Below are positions 27,310 through 35,566 of a stretch of DNA of 64,000 bases, one piece after another (positions within the stretch are counted from its first letter, which is position 1; every line of letters starts with the position of its first letter). Made by a program: the position numbers and the translations under genes. Origin of the DNA: Streptomyces pactum (GTDB lineage: Bacteria > Actinomycetota > Actinomycetes > Streptomycetales > Streptomycetaceae); the NCBI RefSeq assembly GCF_002005225.1, contig NZ_CP019724.1, positions 6,155,501 through 6,219,500 on the forward strand, read 5' to 3'. Below the pieces are notes generated by a model. That model was not told the DNA's origin. It did not search any database and saw only the letters and a program-made list of their open reading frames with translations.

Positions 27310-27355
27310 GGCACCCGCCGGGAGCCGGCGGGCGAGGCCCCGGGGGACCAGGGGC

Positions 27356-28150
27356 TCAGCCGAGGACCAGCACCACCAGCGACGTCGTGGCCGCCGTCTC
27401 CGCCACCCCGCCGAAGACGTCACCGGTGACCCCGCCGAAGCGGCGGACGCAGTGCCGCAGCAGCAGCTCGGCGACGGCGACGGCGCACAGGACGGCGAGC
27501 GCGGTGCGGAGCGCGCCGTACGGCCCGTCGCCGGGCCCGGCGAACGCGCCTGCCGCCGCACCGGCCGCCGTGACGACGGCGGTGGCCGCCAGCGCGCCAC
27601 CCGCCGGCACCACCCCGGCGACCGCCGCGCCCAGTCCCTCCGGGCGGGCGGCGGGCACCCCGGCCCGGGCGGCGAGGGTGAGGGCCAGCCGGGCCGCGGC
27701 CGCCGAGACGACGGCGGCGAGCGCGCCCCGCGCCCAGGAACCGTCGTAGGCCCGGGCCAGCGCGGCCACCTGGGCCAGCAGCACGAACACGAGGACGAGT
27801 ACGCCGAACGGTCCGATGTCCGACTGCTTCATGATCCGCAGCGCGTCCCCGGCGGGCTTCCCGCTGCCGAGTCCGTCCGCGGTGTCGGCCAGCCCGTCCA
27901 GGTGCAGCCCGCGGGTGAGCGCGGCGGGTACGGCTGCCGTGGCGACCGCCGCGAGCAGGCTTCCCGCGCCCAGGAACAGCAGCAGGAGCCCGGCCGCCGC
28001 GGCGGCGGTGCCGATGGCCAGCCCGGCCAGCGGCGCGCACAGCATGCCGCCGCGCGCCGCCTCCCGGTCCCATCGGGTCACCTTGACCGGGAACACGGTG
28101 AGGGTGCCGAACGCGAAGCGGAGGCCGTCGGGCGAGGGGGTCCTGAGCAC
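27356..28150 (-). CDS. cobS: Adenosylcobinamide-GDP ribazoletransferase (cobalamin synthase)
   Basis: 264 residues, polytopic membrane protein. Joins alpha-ribazole (phosphate) to adenosylcobinamide-GDP in the last steps of B12 synthesis. Diagnostic are FAFGTLTVFPV at the N-terminus, the GLHLDGLADTADGLGSG loop and MKQSDIGPFGVL, followed by alternating Ala/Val/Leu helices and RFGGVTGDVFGG near the C-terminus. GTG 28150 sits 6 nt after TAGTCT, so it is probably leaderless. No cobalamin riboswitch is seen upstream. Confidence 0.95.
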   Translation of the reverse strand: MLRTPSPDGLRFAFGTLTVFPVKVTRWDREAARGGMLCAPLAGLAIGTAAAAAGLLLLFLGAGSLLAAVATAAVPAALTRGLHLDGLADTADGLGSGKPAGDALRIMKQSDIGPFGVLVLVFVLLAQVAALARAYDGSWARGALAAVVSAAAARLALTLAARAGVPAARPEGLGAAVAGVVPAGGALAATAVVTAAGAAAGAFAGPGDGPYGALRTALAVLCAVAVAELLLRHCVRRFGGVTGDVFGGVAETAATTSLVVLVLG

Positions 28151-28156
28151 CGGCGC

Positions 28157-28162
28157 AGACTA
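28157..28162 (-). promoter_or_regulatory. -10 box (TAGTCT), leaderless cobS
   Basis: TAGTCT on the minus strand ends 6 nt before GTG 28150. It is part of a divergent pair with the box at 28199. Confidence 0.45.
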
Positions 28163-28198
28163 CCCGGCGGTCACCGGGGCGCCGGAGGCCGTCGGGGA

Positions 28199-28204
28199 TA
28201 AAGT
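28199..28204 (+). promoter_or_regulatory. -10 box (TAAAGT), leaderless membrane protein
   Basis: TAAAGT ends 6 nt before ATG 28211, with no Shine-Dalgarno between. Confidence 0.45.
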
Positions 28205-28210
28205 GCGCAT

Positions 28211-28963
28211 ATGGGAGATTGGTGGCAGCGCAACATCATGGAACCGGGCAAGCTGCCGCTGCTTCTCGCCCTGGCGGCCTTCGTCCTGACGTTCGTGATC
28301 ACCCGGGCCGTCACCCGCCTCATCCGGGCCGGCCGGGGCCCCTTCGGCAACGTCGAGTCGGGCGGGGTGCACATCCACCACGTCGTGCCGGGGATCGTCC
28401 TCACCGTCATCGGCGGCTTCGGCGCGGTCGCGGGGGGCCGGAACGGGTTCGGCTCCGCCCTCGCGGCGGTGGTCTTCGGCATCGGGGCGGGCCTCGTCCT
28501 GGACGAGTTCGCGCTGGTCCTGCACCTCGACGACGTCTACTGGACCGAGGCGGGCCGGCAGAGCGTGGAGGTCGTGGTGGTCACCGCGGCCCTGGTCGTC
28601 CTGGTCCTCGCCGGATTCACGCCGTTCGGTGTCGACGGCATGTCCGAGGACGAGTCGCAAAACCGCGCGGGCGTCATCGCGGCCGTCGCCGGGAACTTCT
28701 TCTTCTCCCTGCTCGCCCTGGCCAAGGGCAAGACCCGCCTCGCGGTCTTCGGGGTGATCGTCCCCCTCGTCGCCCTGATCGGCGCGATCCGCCTGGCCCG
28801 TCCCGGCTCGCCCTGGGCCCGGCGCTGCTACGGCCGCCGCCCGCGCGCCCGCGCCAAGTCCCGGCTGCGCGCCTACCGCCACGACCGCCGCTGGTCCGGG
28901 CCCCGCCGCGCCTTCCAGGACTGGATCGGCGGCCGCCCGGATCCGGCTCCGGACCACCGCTGA
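28211..28963 (+). CDS. Polytopic membrane protein with HIHH motif, function unknown
   Basis: 250 residues. Five or six predicted membrane helices (LLLALAAFVLTFVITRAV, IVLTVIGGFGAVAG, AAVVFGIGAGLVLDEFAL, VEVVVVTAALVVLVLAGF, AVFGVIVPLVALIGAI) and a strongly basic cytoplasmic C-terminal tail (RRPRARAKSRLRAYRHDRRW). A histidine cluster GGVHIHHVVPGI precedes helix 2, and an acidic segment LDEFALVLHLDDVYWTE follows helix 3. Together they could bind a metal. Conserved in actinobacteria as an integral membrane protein without known function. Divergent from cobS by 60 nt, with leaderless-type starts on both sides. Confidence 0.75.
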   Translation: MGDWWQRNIMEPGKLPLLLALAAFVLTFVITRAVTRLIRAGRGPFGNVESGGVHIHHVVPGIVLTVIGGFGAVAGGRNGFGSALAAVVFGIGAGLVLDEFALVLHLDDVYWTEAGRQSVEVVVVTAALVVLVLAGFTPFGVDGMSEDESQNRAGVIAAVAGNFFFSLLALAKGKTRLAVFGVIVPLVALIGAIRLARPGSPWARRCYGRRPRARAKSRLRAYRHDRRWSGPRRAFQDWIGGRPDPAPDHR

Positions 28964-29041
28964 CGCCCGCGGCGGCCGGTGCGGGTCCGGCGGGGGTGCG
29001 CGCGGCGCGGCTCGCGTGCCGGGTGGGCGGCCGGCGCCGGC

Positions 29042-30136
29042 TCACCGGGCGTCGGCGTCGACCGCGGCCTCGTCGGCCGCGGCCTCGTCGTCGCGGACCT
29101 CGGGCAGCTCCGCCGCCAGCGCCGCCGCCGCCTGCACCAGTGGCAGCGCCAGCAGGCCCCCCGCCCCCTCGCCCACGGTCACGCCCTGGGACAGCAGCGG
29201 CTCCAGGGCCATCCGGTCCAGCGCCTTGGCCTGGCCCGGCTCCCCGCTGTCGTGCGCGGCCAGCCACCAGTCCGGCGCCCGGAACGCGACCCGCTGCCCG
29301 ACCAGCGCGCACGCGACCGTCACGACGCCGTCCAGGATCACCGGCAACTTCCGCACCGCGCTCTGCAGCAGGAAACCCGTCATCGCGGTGAGGTCGGCAC
29401 CGCCCACGGTCGCCAGCAGTCGCAACTGGTCCCCGAGGACCGGCCGGGCGCGGCGCAGCGCGTCCCGGATCGCCGCGCACTTGCGCATCCAGGCCAGGTC
29501 GTCGATGGCCAGCCCGCCCCGCCCGGTGACGACCGACGCGTCGGTCCCGCACAGCGCGGCGACCAGCACGCCCGCCGCCGTGGTCCCGCCCACGCTCACG
29601 TCGCCGAGCACCACCAGATCCGTGCCGGAGTCGGCCTCCTCGTCGGCCACCGCCATCCCGGCCCGGAAGGCGGCCTCCGCCTCCTCCTGGGTCAGCGCGT
29701 CCTCGACGTCGATGCGCCCGCCGCCGCGCCGCACCCGGTGCCGTACGACGTCGGCCGGCAGTGTCTCCGGGTCGCAGTCCAGGCCCATGTCGACGACCCG
29801 CACCGGCACACCGAGGCGGCGGGCGAGCACGGACACGGGCCGGCCGCCCTCCAGGACCTCGCGCACCAGCTCGCCGGCGCTGCCCGCGGGCCGCGCCGAG
29901 ACGCCCAGCTCGGCCACCTTGTGGTCACCGGCGAAGAGCACCACCCGCGGCCGTTCGACCGGCCGCACCGGTACGGCGGACTGCGCCGCGGCCAGCCACT
30001 CGCCCAGGTCGTCCAGGCGGCCCAGCGATCCGGGCGGGACGACCTGGCGCTCCCGGCGCGCCTCGGCGTCGCGGCGCACCCCGCCGTCGGGGCGCTCGAT
30101 CAGATCGGTGAAGTCGTCGAGATTCAGCGAGCTCAT
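29042..30136 (-). CDS. cobT: Nicotinate-nucleotide-dimethylbenzimidazole phosphoribosyltransferase
   Basis: 364 residues. Makes alpha-ribazole phosphate for the lower ligand of cobalamin. Family features are FAGDHKVAELGVSARP, DMGLDCDPETLPADVV, VLGDVSVGGTTAAGVLVAAL, MTGFLLQSAV, AHDSGEPGQAKALDRMALEPLLSQGVTVGEGAGGLLALP, where the Glu of VGEGAGG is the expected catalytic base. ATG 30136 follows a TACTGT box by 7 nt and is probably leaderless; an upstream ATG at 30211 lacks support. Same pathway as cobS and cobU nearby but transcribed separately. Confidence 0.95.
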   Translation of the reverse strand: MSSLNLDDFTDLIERPDGGVRRDAEARRERQVVPPGSLGRLDDLGEWLAAAQSAVPVRPVERPRVVLFAGDHKVAELGVSARPAGSAGELVREVLEGGRPVSVLARRLGVPVRVVDMGLDCDPETLPADVVRHRVRRGGGRIDVEDALTQEEAEAAFRAGMAVADEEADSGTDLVVLGDVSVGGTTAAGVLVAALCGTDASVVTGRGGLAIDDLAWMRKCAAIRDALRRARPVLGDQLRLLATVGGADLTAMTGFLLQSAVRKLPVILDGVVTVACALVGQRVAFRAPDWWLAAHDSGEPGQAKALDRMALEPLLSQGVTVGEGAGGLLALPLVQAAAALAAELPEVRDDEAAADEAAVDADAR

Positions 30137-30143
30137 TCGCCGA

Positions 30144-30149
30144 ACAGTA
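30144..30149 (-). promoter_or_regulatory. -10 box (TACTGT), leaderless cobT
   Basis: TACTGT on the minus strand ends 7 nt before ATG 30136. Confidence 0.45.
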
Positions 30150-30306
30150 CCGGCCCCGGTCGAACGCCACGGAGGGCCCGTGCGCACCGCGCCCGGGCGG
30201 CGTCGGTGCACCCCGGAACGCGATCACGTACGTAACGTTTTGCCTGGTTTGTCGTATGGCGTCGTATGTCGCCGTCCTGTGTCCCCTTTCCGCGCCGGGA
30301 GCCGCC

Positions 30307-31062
30307 ATGACCGCACCCTCCGCCCCCTCGGCACCGACTCCCGTCCCCCGGGTGCCTCCCGTGCCCGGGTACGGGCCGCACCGCGAGGACTGCCCCTGGT
30401 GCGGCTCGCGGCGGCTGGGCCACCGCCCGCGCCGCGAGGACCCGTGGCGGGCCGCACCCGGCCGGTCCGCGCTCGAACGCTGCCGGGACTGCCGGCACGT
30501 CTTCCGCAACCCTCCGCTCACGCCCGGCCCCGAGCACCCCGTGGTCCGCGCCGGCGTCCGCCTGAGACACGACCTCGCCGCCCGCGCGATGCTCCGCCGC
30601 CACCCCGACCCCGAGAGCTGGCTGGACGTGGGCACCGGCGACGCCGACTTCCCCCGCACCGCGCGCAGGCACTTCCCGTACACCTCCTTCGACGGCCTGG
30701 ACCCCACCCACCGGGTCCTGCGCGCCCGCGCGGTGGAGCGTGTCGAGGAGGCGTTCGTCGGCCGCCTGACGGACCCGCACATCGCGGCCCGCCTGCGCGC
30801 CCGCTACGACGTGGTGAGCCTCTTCCACCACCTGGAACGCGTCCCGGACCCGCGCGCCGAACTGCGTGCCGCCCTCCACGTGCTCCGCCCGGGCGGGCAT
30901 CTGCTCGTGGACGTGGCCGACCCGCGCCGCCTGCTCGTCCTCCCGCCCGGCGCCTCGCACCCGGCGGGCCTGCACGTCGAACTGGCGGCGCGGGGCTGCA
31001 CGGTGCTCACCGGCCCGCGGACCCACCGCGTCATCGCGCGCAAGGACGCCTCAGCCCCGTAG
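30307..31062 (+). CDS. Class I SAM methyltransferase with N-terminal zinc ribbon
   Basis: 251 residues. A Pro-rich N-terminus leads to a four-Cys knuckle C29-x2-C32 ... C59-x2-C62 (CPWCGS, CRDC). A Rossmann methyltransferase domain follows with SAM motif I SWLDVGTGDADF, acidic strand-2 DGLDPTH, and motif IV VVSLFHHLERVPDP; it is of the Methyltransf_23 type often seen in antibiotic or sugar methylation. The substrate is unknown. ATG 30307 with GGGAG upstream. Its 3' end overlaps the convergent cobU-like gene by 12 bp. Confidence 0.82.
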   Translation: MTAPSAPSAPTPVPRVPPVPGYGPHREDCPWCGSRRLGHRPRREDPWRAAPGRSALERCRDCRHVFRNPPLTPGPEHPVVRAGVRLRHDLAARAMLRRHPDPESWLDVGTGDADFPRTARRHFPYTSFDGLDPTHRVLRARAVERVEEAFVGRLTDPHIAARLRARYDVVSLFHHLERVPDPRAELRAALHVLRPGGHLLVDVADPRRLLVLPPGASHPAGLHVELAARGCTVLTGPRTHRVIARKDASAP

Positions 31063-32250
31063 CACCAGCGCCTGCCCGGCCACCACGAGCACCACCTGCT
31101 CGCACTCGGCCGCGAACGCCGCGTTCAGCCGGCCGAGTTCGTCCCGGTAGCGGCGGCCCGAGGCGGTGGCGGGCACGATGCCCGAGCCCACCTCGTTCGA
31201 CACCGCGACGACGGTGCGCCGGGTGGCGCGCACCGCCTCCGTCAGCTCCCGCACCCGGTCCCTGAGGGCCCGTTCCCCGCCGTCCGCCCACTCCGCGTCG
31301 TCCCACGCGCCGACCGCGTCCATCGCGTCCGTCAGCCACAGGGACAGACAGTCGACGAGCAGCGCCGGCCCGTCGTCCTTCAGGAGCGGCACCAGGTCGC
31401 ACGTCTCGGCGGTGCGCCACGAACCCGGGCGCCGCTCCCGGTGCGCGCAGACCCGCGCCGCCCACTCGGTGTCCCCGTTGCGGGAGCCGCCGGTCGCGAC
31501 GTAGAGCACGTCCGGGAATGCCTCCAGCCGCCGCTCGGCCTCCACCGACTTGCCCGACCGGGCCCCGCCCAGCACGAGGGTGCGCCGCGGGACGTCGGGT
31601 ACGTCCTCGTAGGAGCCCACCACCAGCGTCGTCCCGTCCGGCACCGCCCGCGCTCCGGCCGCCGCGAGCCGCCGCGTCAGTTCCGGGCCCGGCGGCACCT
31701 CGTGGCCGAGGTGGACGGCGACGACGTCCGTCGTCGCGCCCGCCGCACCCACCGCCCGCAGCCTCGCCACCGCGTCCGGCCGCCCCACGACGTCCGCGAC
31801 GAGAAGGTCGTACGGCTCGGCGGGCTCCTCCAGACCGGCCGGCGCGCCGCCCGGCGGCAGATACAGCAGCCGCTGCCCGTCCGGACCGGTCACGGCGTAG
31901 CCGGTGCCCGGCGCGTCCATCGCCACCGCCCGCACCCGGTGCCCGGTCAGCAGCGCCAGCTCCCGCCCGTCCGGCACCCGCCCCGGCTGCGGCAGACCGG
32001 CCGGCACTTCCACCGCGGGCCCGTCGTGCGGGTGCGACAGCAGTGCCTGCCGTACGCCGGACAGGGAGTGCCCGGCGCGCGCGGCGGCGAACGCGGCGCC
32101 GGGTGTCAGGTCGAGCAGCAGCGCCCCGTCCACCAGCAGCGAGGTCGCCGCGCGCGCGTTGTCGCCCTGTGCGGCGGTACAGGCCGCGCAGGGACAGTCG
32201 GGGCGGGGGAGTCCCGCGGGGGCACCGGTGCCGAGCAGAGTCACGTCCAC
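31051..32250 (-). CDS. cobU: PhnP-like domain fused to adenosylcobinamide kinase/guanylyltransferase (CobU)
   Basis: 399 residues. C-terminal 175 residues are CobU: P-loop LGGARSGKS (228-235), VLYVATGGSRNGDTEW, HRERRPGSW, LLVDCLSLWLTD and VSNEVGSGIVP. CobU phosphorylates adenosylcobinamide and then forms the GDP adduct used by CobS. The N-terminal 215 residues resemble a metallo-beta-lactamase-fold PhnP-like domain: TLLGTGAPAGLPRPDCPCAAC with C19/C21/C24, SHPHDGPAVE in place of the usual HxHxDH, and VVAVHLGHE. The metal site looks degraded. The GTG at 32250 is chosen by similarity to family N-termini; a GTG two codons on has better GAGG spacing. Confidence 0.9.
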   Translation of the reverse strand: MDVTLLGTGAPAGLPRPDCPCAACTAAQGDNARAATSLLVDGALLLDLTPGAAFAAARAGHSLSGVRQALLSHPHDGPAVEVPAGLPQPGRVPDGRELALLTGHRVRAVAMDAPGTGYAVTGPDGQRLLYLPPGGAPAGLEEPAEPYDLLVADVVGRPDAVARLRAVGAAGATTDVVAVHLGHEVPPGPELTRRLAAAGARAVPDGTTLVVGSYEDVPDVPRRTLVLGGARSGKSVEAERRLEAFPDVLYVATGGSRNGDTEWAARVCAHRERRPGSWRTAETCDLVPLLKDDGPALLVDCLSLWLTDAMDAVGAWDDAEWADGGERALRDRVRELTEAVRATRRTVVAVSNEVGSGIVPATASGRRYRDELGRLNAAFAAECEQVVLVVAGQALVLRG

Positions 32251-32443
32251 GCCTCGATTTTCCCCGGTCCCCCGGGGACGTGCGCGCCCGAGACCCCCCG
32301 GACAGGCCCCCAGGGGCGCCGGCGGTTCCGGCTCTCGCCCCCCGGCCTTCTACGGCCCGCCCCGCTCAGCGCATAGGCTGCGGTCGGAGGCCGGACCAAG
32401 ATCCGGCTTCCGCTCTGCATGTGCTCACATCTTGGAGGCGTAC

Positions 32444-32680
32444 ATGGCGGCATGGACGTGGCGGTTCGAGACGGCCGGCGGGACGGAGGTCCAGCCCGCG
32501 GTGCAGCCCGAGGAGTTCACCACGCAAGGGGACGCCGAGTCCTGGATCGGTGAGTACTGGAAGGAACTCAAGGAGGGCGGCACCGATCAGGTGCGGCTGT
32601 TCGAGGACGCCACCGAGATCTACGGCCCGATGAGCCTGCACGCGCAGGAGGCGGAAGCGGCCGCGGAGCCGGAGGCCTGA
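32444..32680 (+). CDS. Small conserved acidic protein (78 aa)
   Basis: 78 residues: AAWTWRFETAGGTEVQPAV, then EEFTTQGDAESWIGEYWKEL and VRLFEDATEIYGPMSLH, ending in a Glu/Ala tail. Trp/Glu-rich, cytosolic. I recognise it as a widespread small actinobacterial protein without known function. ATG 32444 has TTGGAGG at good spacing, which excludes long upstream in-frame extensions. Followed by a terminator and the convergent htrA-like gene. Confidence 0.85.
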   Translation: MAAWTWRFETAGGTEVQPAVQPEEFTTQGDAESWIGEYWKELKEGGTDQVRLFEDATEIYGPMSLHAQEAEAAAEPEA

Positions 32681-32686
32681 CCGGTG

Positions 32687-32719
32687 GGCGGGGCGGGTCC
32701 CGACCGGACCGGCCCCGCC
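32687..32719. terminator. Bidirectional terminator
   Basis: Stem GGCGGGGC with GCCCCGCC, extended inward by GGTCC/GGACC, in the 43-nt gap between two convergent stop codons. Confidence 0.65.
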
Positions 32720-32723
32720 TTCG

Positions 32724-33806
32724 TCACTGTTCGCCCAGCGTCACCTCGGTGGTGCGCTCGTCGCCGTCGCGGGTGTACGTCAGCTTCGTCCGGTCGCCCG
32801 GCTCCATCGACGCCAGCGCCTCGGCCAGCGAGGTGATCGTGGTGATCTCCGTGCCGCCCAGCCGGACGACGACGTCCCCGGGCCGCAGTCCCGCGTCGTC
32901 GGCGGCCCCGCCCTCGCCGACCTCGACGACGGCCACGCCCGCCGGCCGGTAACCGTCGTCGACGACCGTACGGGCCGTGATGCCGAGCGCCGCCCGGCCG
33001 GAGTCGGTCACCCGGCCGTCCTCGATGATCTGGTCGGCGACCGTCCTCACCATCGACGCCGGGATCGCGAACCCGATGCCGGGCGCCGCGCTGTCGCCGA
33101 GGCCCGGGTCGGTCGCGGCCAGCGTCGGGATGCCGATCACCTGGCCGTCGAGGTTCACCAGGGCGCCACCGCTGTTGCCGGGGTTGATGGCCGCGGACGT
33201 CTGCACCATGTTGCCGATGGTCGCGCCCGTACCGCCCCCGGAGCGGCCCTCGGTGACGGTCCGCCCGGTGGCCGAGACGATGCCCTGCGTCACGCTGGAG
33301 GACAGTCCGAGCGGCGAGCCCATCGCCAGCACGATCTGCCCGACCCCGACCTTCGATGAGTCCCCGAAGCGGGCCGCCCTCATACCGTCGGGCACCCTTT
33401 CCAGCTTGATGACGGCGAGGTCCTGCTCGGGATAGGCGAGAACGAGCTCCGCGGCCAGCGCGTCCTCGGTGCGGGCGGTCGTCACCCGGAAGGACCTGTT
33501 GTCCCCGACGACGTGGGCGTTGGTGACGACGTGCCCCTCGTCGTCGTACACGACCCCCGACCCCAGGGAGTCGCCCGCCTGGATCTGCACGACCGACGGG
33601 AGTACGTCGTTGATCACCCGCTCGTAGTCGGCCTGCAGGTCGTTGGCCGCGTACGGCGCCGCGGCCTGTGCCGGATCGCCCTCCCGCCCGCTCCCGGAAC
33701 CCGGCCCGGATCCGGCACCGGAGCAGCCGGCGACGAGCAGCAGCGAGCAGGTCGGCGCGACGGCACGGCCGAGCAGCCGCGGCGGACGGGTACGGGAAGC
33801 GTTCAT
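32724..33806 (-). CDS. HtrA/DegP-like S1C serine protease lipoprotein with PDZ domain
   Basis: 360 residues. Lipoprotein signal CSLLLVAGCSG with lipobox Cys28 and a Gly/Ser linker. The trypsin-like domain has triad His98 (TNAHVV), Asp129 (EQDLAVI) and Ser212 (NPGNSGGA). One PDZ domain at about 265-355 contains AALGITARTVV, GLRPGDVVVRLGGTEITTITSLAEAL. Expected on the outer membrane face as a quality-control protease. The ATG at 33806 is chosen because the signal peptide starts there; longer frames upstream overlap the methyltransferase region antisense to nothing meaningful. Convergent with the 78-aa gene. Confidence 0.93.
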   Translation of the reverse strand: MNASRTRPPRLLGRAVAPTCSLLLVAGCSGAGSGPGSGSGREGDPAQAAAPYAANDLQADYERVINDVLPSVVQIQAGDSLGSGVVYDDEGHVVTNAHVVGDNRSFRVTTARTEDALAAELVLAYPEQDLAVIKLERVPDGMRAARFGDSSKVGVGQIVLAMGSPLGLSSSVTQGIVSATGRTVTEGRSGGGTGATIGNMVQTSAAINPGNSGGALVNLDGQVIGIPTLAATDPGLGDSAAPGIGFAIPASMVRTVADQIIEDGRVTDSGRAALGITARTVVDDGYRPAGVAVVEVGEGGAADDAGLRPGDVVVRLGGTEITTITSLAEALASMEPGDRTKLTYTRDGDERTTEVTLGEQ

Positions 33807-33883
33807 GCCCCGAGTCTCACCGCGCACCGCGGGCGCGGCTTGCCGAGAACCCCCGAACGGGCGCCGTCCGGACCGGACCGGTC

Positions 33884-34672
33884 CTACCCCCGCACCCCGC
33901 ACAGGTGCAGCAGCGCCGCGATCCCGCGGTACGGGTCGGTCCGGCCGGCCCGCTCCTCGGCGGCCAGCAGGGTTGTGAGGACCTCCGGCCCCGGAGGGCC
34001 GTCGGGGGCCGTGTCCGTGAAGACCCGGACGCCGTACCAGGTGTGCAGCGGGGCGCCGATGCTCGCGAGCCTGGCCGTCAGCGCCGCCCGCCGGTCCGCG
34101 CGGACGGCCAGGCCGAGGCTGTCGCGACAGACGGTGGTGTCGAAGGCGGCGAGGGCGTCGGCCCACTCGCCGCGCAGGCCGGGGCGCATCGCGAGCGCGT
34201 CGCCGTTGCGCACCAGGAGCGACAGCAGCCCGCCCGGGGCGAGCATCCGGGCCAGCCCCGCGAGCAGCGGGTCGGGCTCCTCGACGTACATGAGCACCCC
34301 GTGGCACAGCACCACGTCGAAACTGCCCGGCAGGAAGTGCACGCCGGTGTCCCGGCCGTCGCTCTCGATGATCCGCATCCGCTCGCGGATGCCCTCGGGC
34401 TGGCCGGCCAGGGCGTCACGCGCCGCGGCGATCATCGTGGCGTCCCGCTCCAGACCGGTCACCTGGTGCCCGGCCCGTGCCAGCCGGAGCGCCTGGGCGC
34501 CCCGGCCCATGCCGACGTCCAGGACGCGCAGGCGCTTGCCGACCGGGAAACGACCGGCTATCTGCTCGTCCAGTTGCCGGGCCACCAGCTCCTGCCGCAC
34601 GACGTCCCGCAGAGCACCCGGCCTGTCCAGCCAGGCATCGGCCGCGCCGTCGGCGAACGGCGTCGTGCTCAG
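33884..34672 (-). CDS. Class I SAM methyltransferase, probable CTG start
   Basis: 262 residues. Methyltransf_11/25 fold: LRVLDVGMGRGAQALRLARAG (motif I), TGLERDATMIAAARD, FDVVLCHGVLMYVEEPDPLLAGLARMLAPGGLLSLLVRN. Similar to CmoA/Smt-type enzymes; substrate unknown. No ATG or GTG lies in a sensible place. The CTG at 34672 overlaps the TGA of the upstream DUF3043 gene (CTGA) and has GGGGAG 5 nt before it, so translational coupling from CTG is likely. The alternative is an internal GTG about 20 codons downstream, which would cut into the conserved N-terminal helix. Confidence 0.8.
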   Translation of the reverse strand: MSTTPFADGAADAWLDRPGALRDVVRQELVARQLDEQIAGRFPVGKRLRVLDVGMGRGAQALRLARAGHQVTGLERDATMIAAARDALAGQPEGIRERMRIIESDGRDTGVHFLPGSFDVVLCHGVLMYVEEPDPLLAGLARMLAPGGLLSLLVRNGDALAMRPGLRGEWADALAAFDTTVCRDSLGLAVRADRRAALTARLASIGAPLHTWYGVRVFTDTAPDGPPGPEVLTTLLAAEERAGRTDPYRGIAALLHLCGVRG

Positions 34673-35268
34673 GGCCGCTCCCCGCGCTTGACCTGGGGCT
34701 TGGGCAGGCGGAGCCGGCGCATCTGGAGGGAACGCATCAGCGCGTAGGCGACCGCGCCGCGCCTGCGCTCGTCCGGGAAGCGCTCGGCGAGACGCTTCTT
34801 CAGCCGGAAGCCGGTGACGATCGAGTCCAGCACGATCATCACGATCACGACCAGCCACAGCAGCAGTGCGACGTTCTGCAGCGAGGCCACCCGGATCATG
34901 CTCAGCACGAGGATGATCACGGCCATCGGCAGGAAGTACTCCGCGATGTTGAACCGCGAGTCGACGAAGTCGCGCGCGAACTTGCGGACCGGGCCCTTGT
35001 CGCGGGCCGGCAGGTACCGCTCGTCGCCCTTCGCCAGCGCCTCGCGCTGCCGCGCCATCGCGGTCCGGCGCTCCTCGCGCTGGCGCTTGGCGGCGTCCTT
35101 GCGCGTCATCGGGGTGTTGGCGACGCTGCGGCGCTGGGACTGGGCCGCACTGCGCTTGGGCGTCGGCCTTCCCTTGGGGGCCTGCGGGTCACGGGGCTGA
35201 TTGGAGTCGGTCACCGGCGTCTTGACGAGGCTCGGTGACTTCTCTTCCTTGGCGCGGCTACGGAACAC
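34669..35268 (-). CDS. DUF3043 membrane protein
   Basis: 199 residues matching DUF3043 (PF11241). A charged N-terminal half contains RDPQAPKGRPTPKRSAAQSQRRS and DAAKRQREERRTAMARQREAL, then GDERYLPARDKGPVRKFARDFVDSRFN. Two membrane helices follow (IAEYFLPMAVIILVLSMI and VALLLWLVVIVMIVLDSI), with a basic tail. Function unknown; actinobacteria-wide. GTG 35268 matches the family N-terminus (FRSRAKEEK) and lacks a ribosome binding site, with a TACCCT box 8 nt upstream. It overlaps the next methyltransferase by 4 bp. Confidence 0.85.
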   Translation of the reverse strand: MFRSRAKEEKSPSLVKTPVTDSNQPRDPQAPKGRPTPKRSAAQSQRRSVANTPMTRKDAAKRQREERRTAMARQREALAKGDERYLPARDKGPVRKFARDFVDSRFNIAEYFLPMAVIILVLSMIRVASLQNVALLLWLVVIVMIVLDSIVTGFRLKKRLAERFPDERRRGAVAYALMRSLQMRRLRLPKPQVKRGERP

Positions 35269-35315
35269 AAAACCCAAGGGTACGGGGTGCCGGGGTGTGG
35301 ACCCCAGTCCGGTGG

Positions 35316-35343
35316 GGAACGATCCGGCAACGCCGGTCGTCTG
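35316..35343 (+). promoter_or_regulatory. Candidate ECF sigma-E-type promoter of pspA
   Basis: GGAAC (35316-35320) is followed by CGTCTG (35338-35343), giving GGAAC-N18-GTCT. This fits the S. coelicolor sigma-E pattern as I remember it. The leader to the pspA ATG would be about 215 nt. The rest of the 298-nt divergent gap holds no gene. Confidence 0.5.
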
Positions 35344-35566
35344 TAAGTGGACAGAGGGGACGTTGCGTACACCCCAGGGCACCGGGTCATTCCGGACAAC
35401 CCCGGGGAGCACCTACTCCCTACGCCGGACCGGGAGCGCACGCAGTCGTCCTTGGGGATGAGCGCATCCGTCCCCGAACAGTGCGGTAATGGATGCAGGG
35501 CCCGTACTGTGGGTTCTGTCGCAGGTGCTGGAGCTGGAGTCGGTCAGAAGGGGGCGCGCGAAGCCC

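Noticed and set aside
28151..30306. Cobalamin riboswitch before cobS or cobT
   Set aside because: The starts are apparently leaderless and no B12-box-like sequence is seen in the short gaps.
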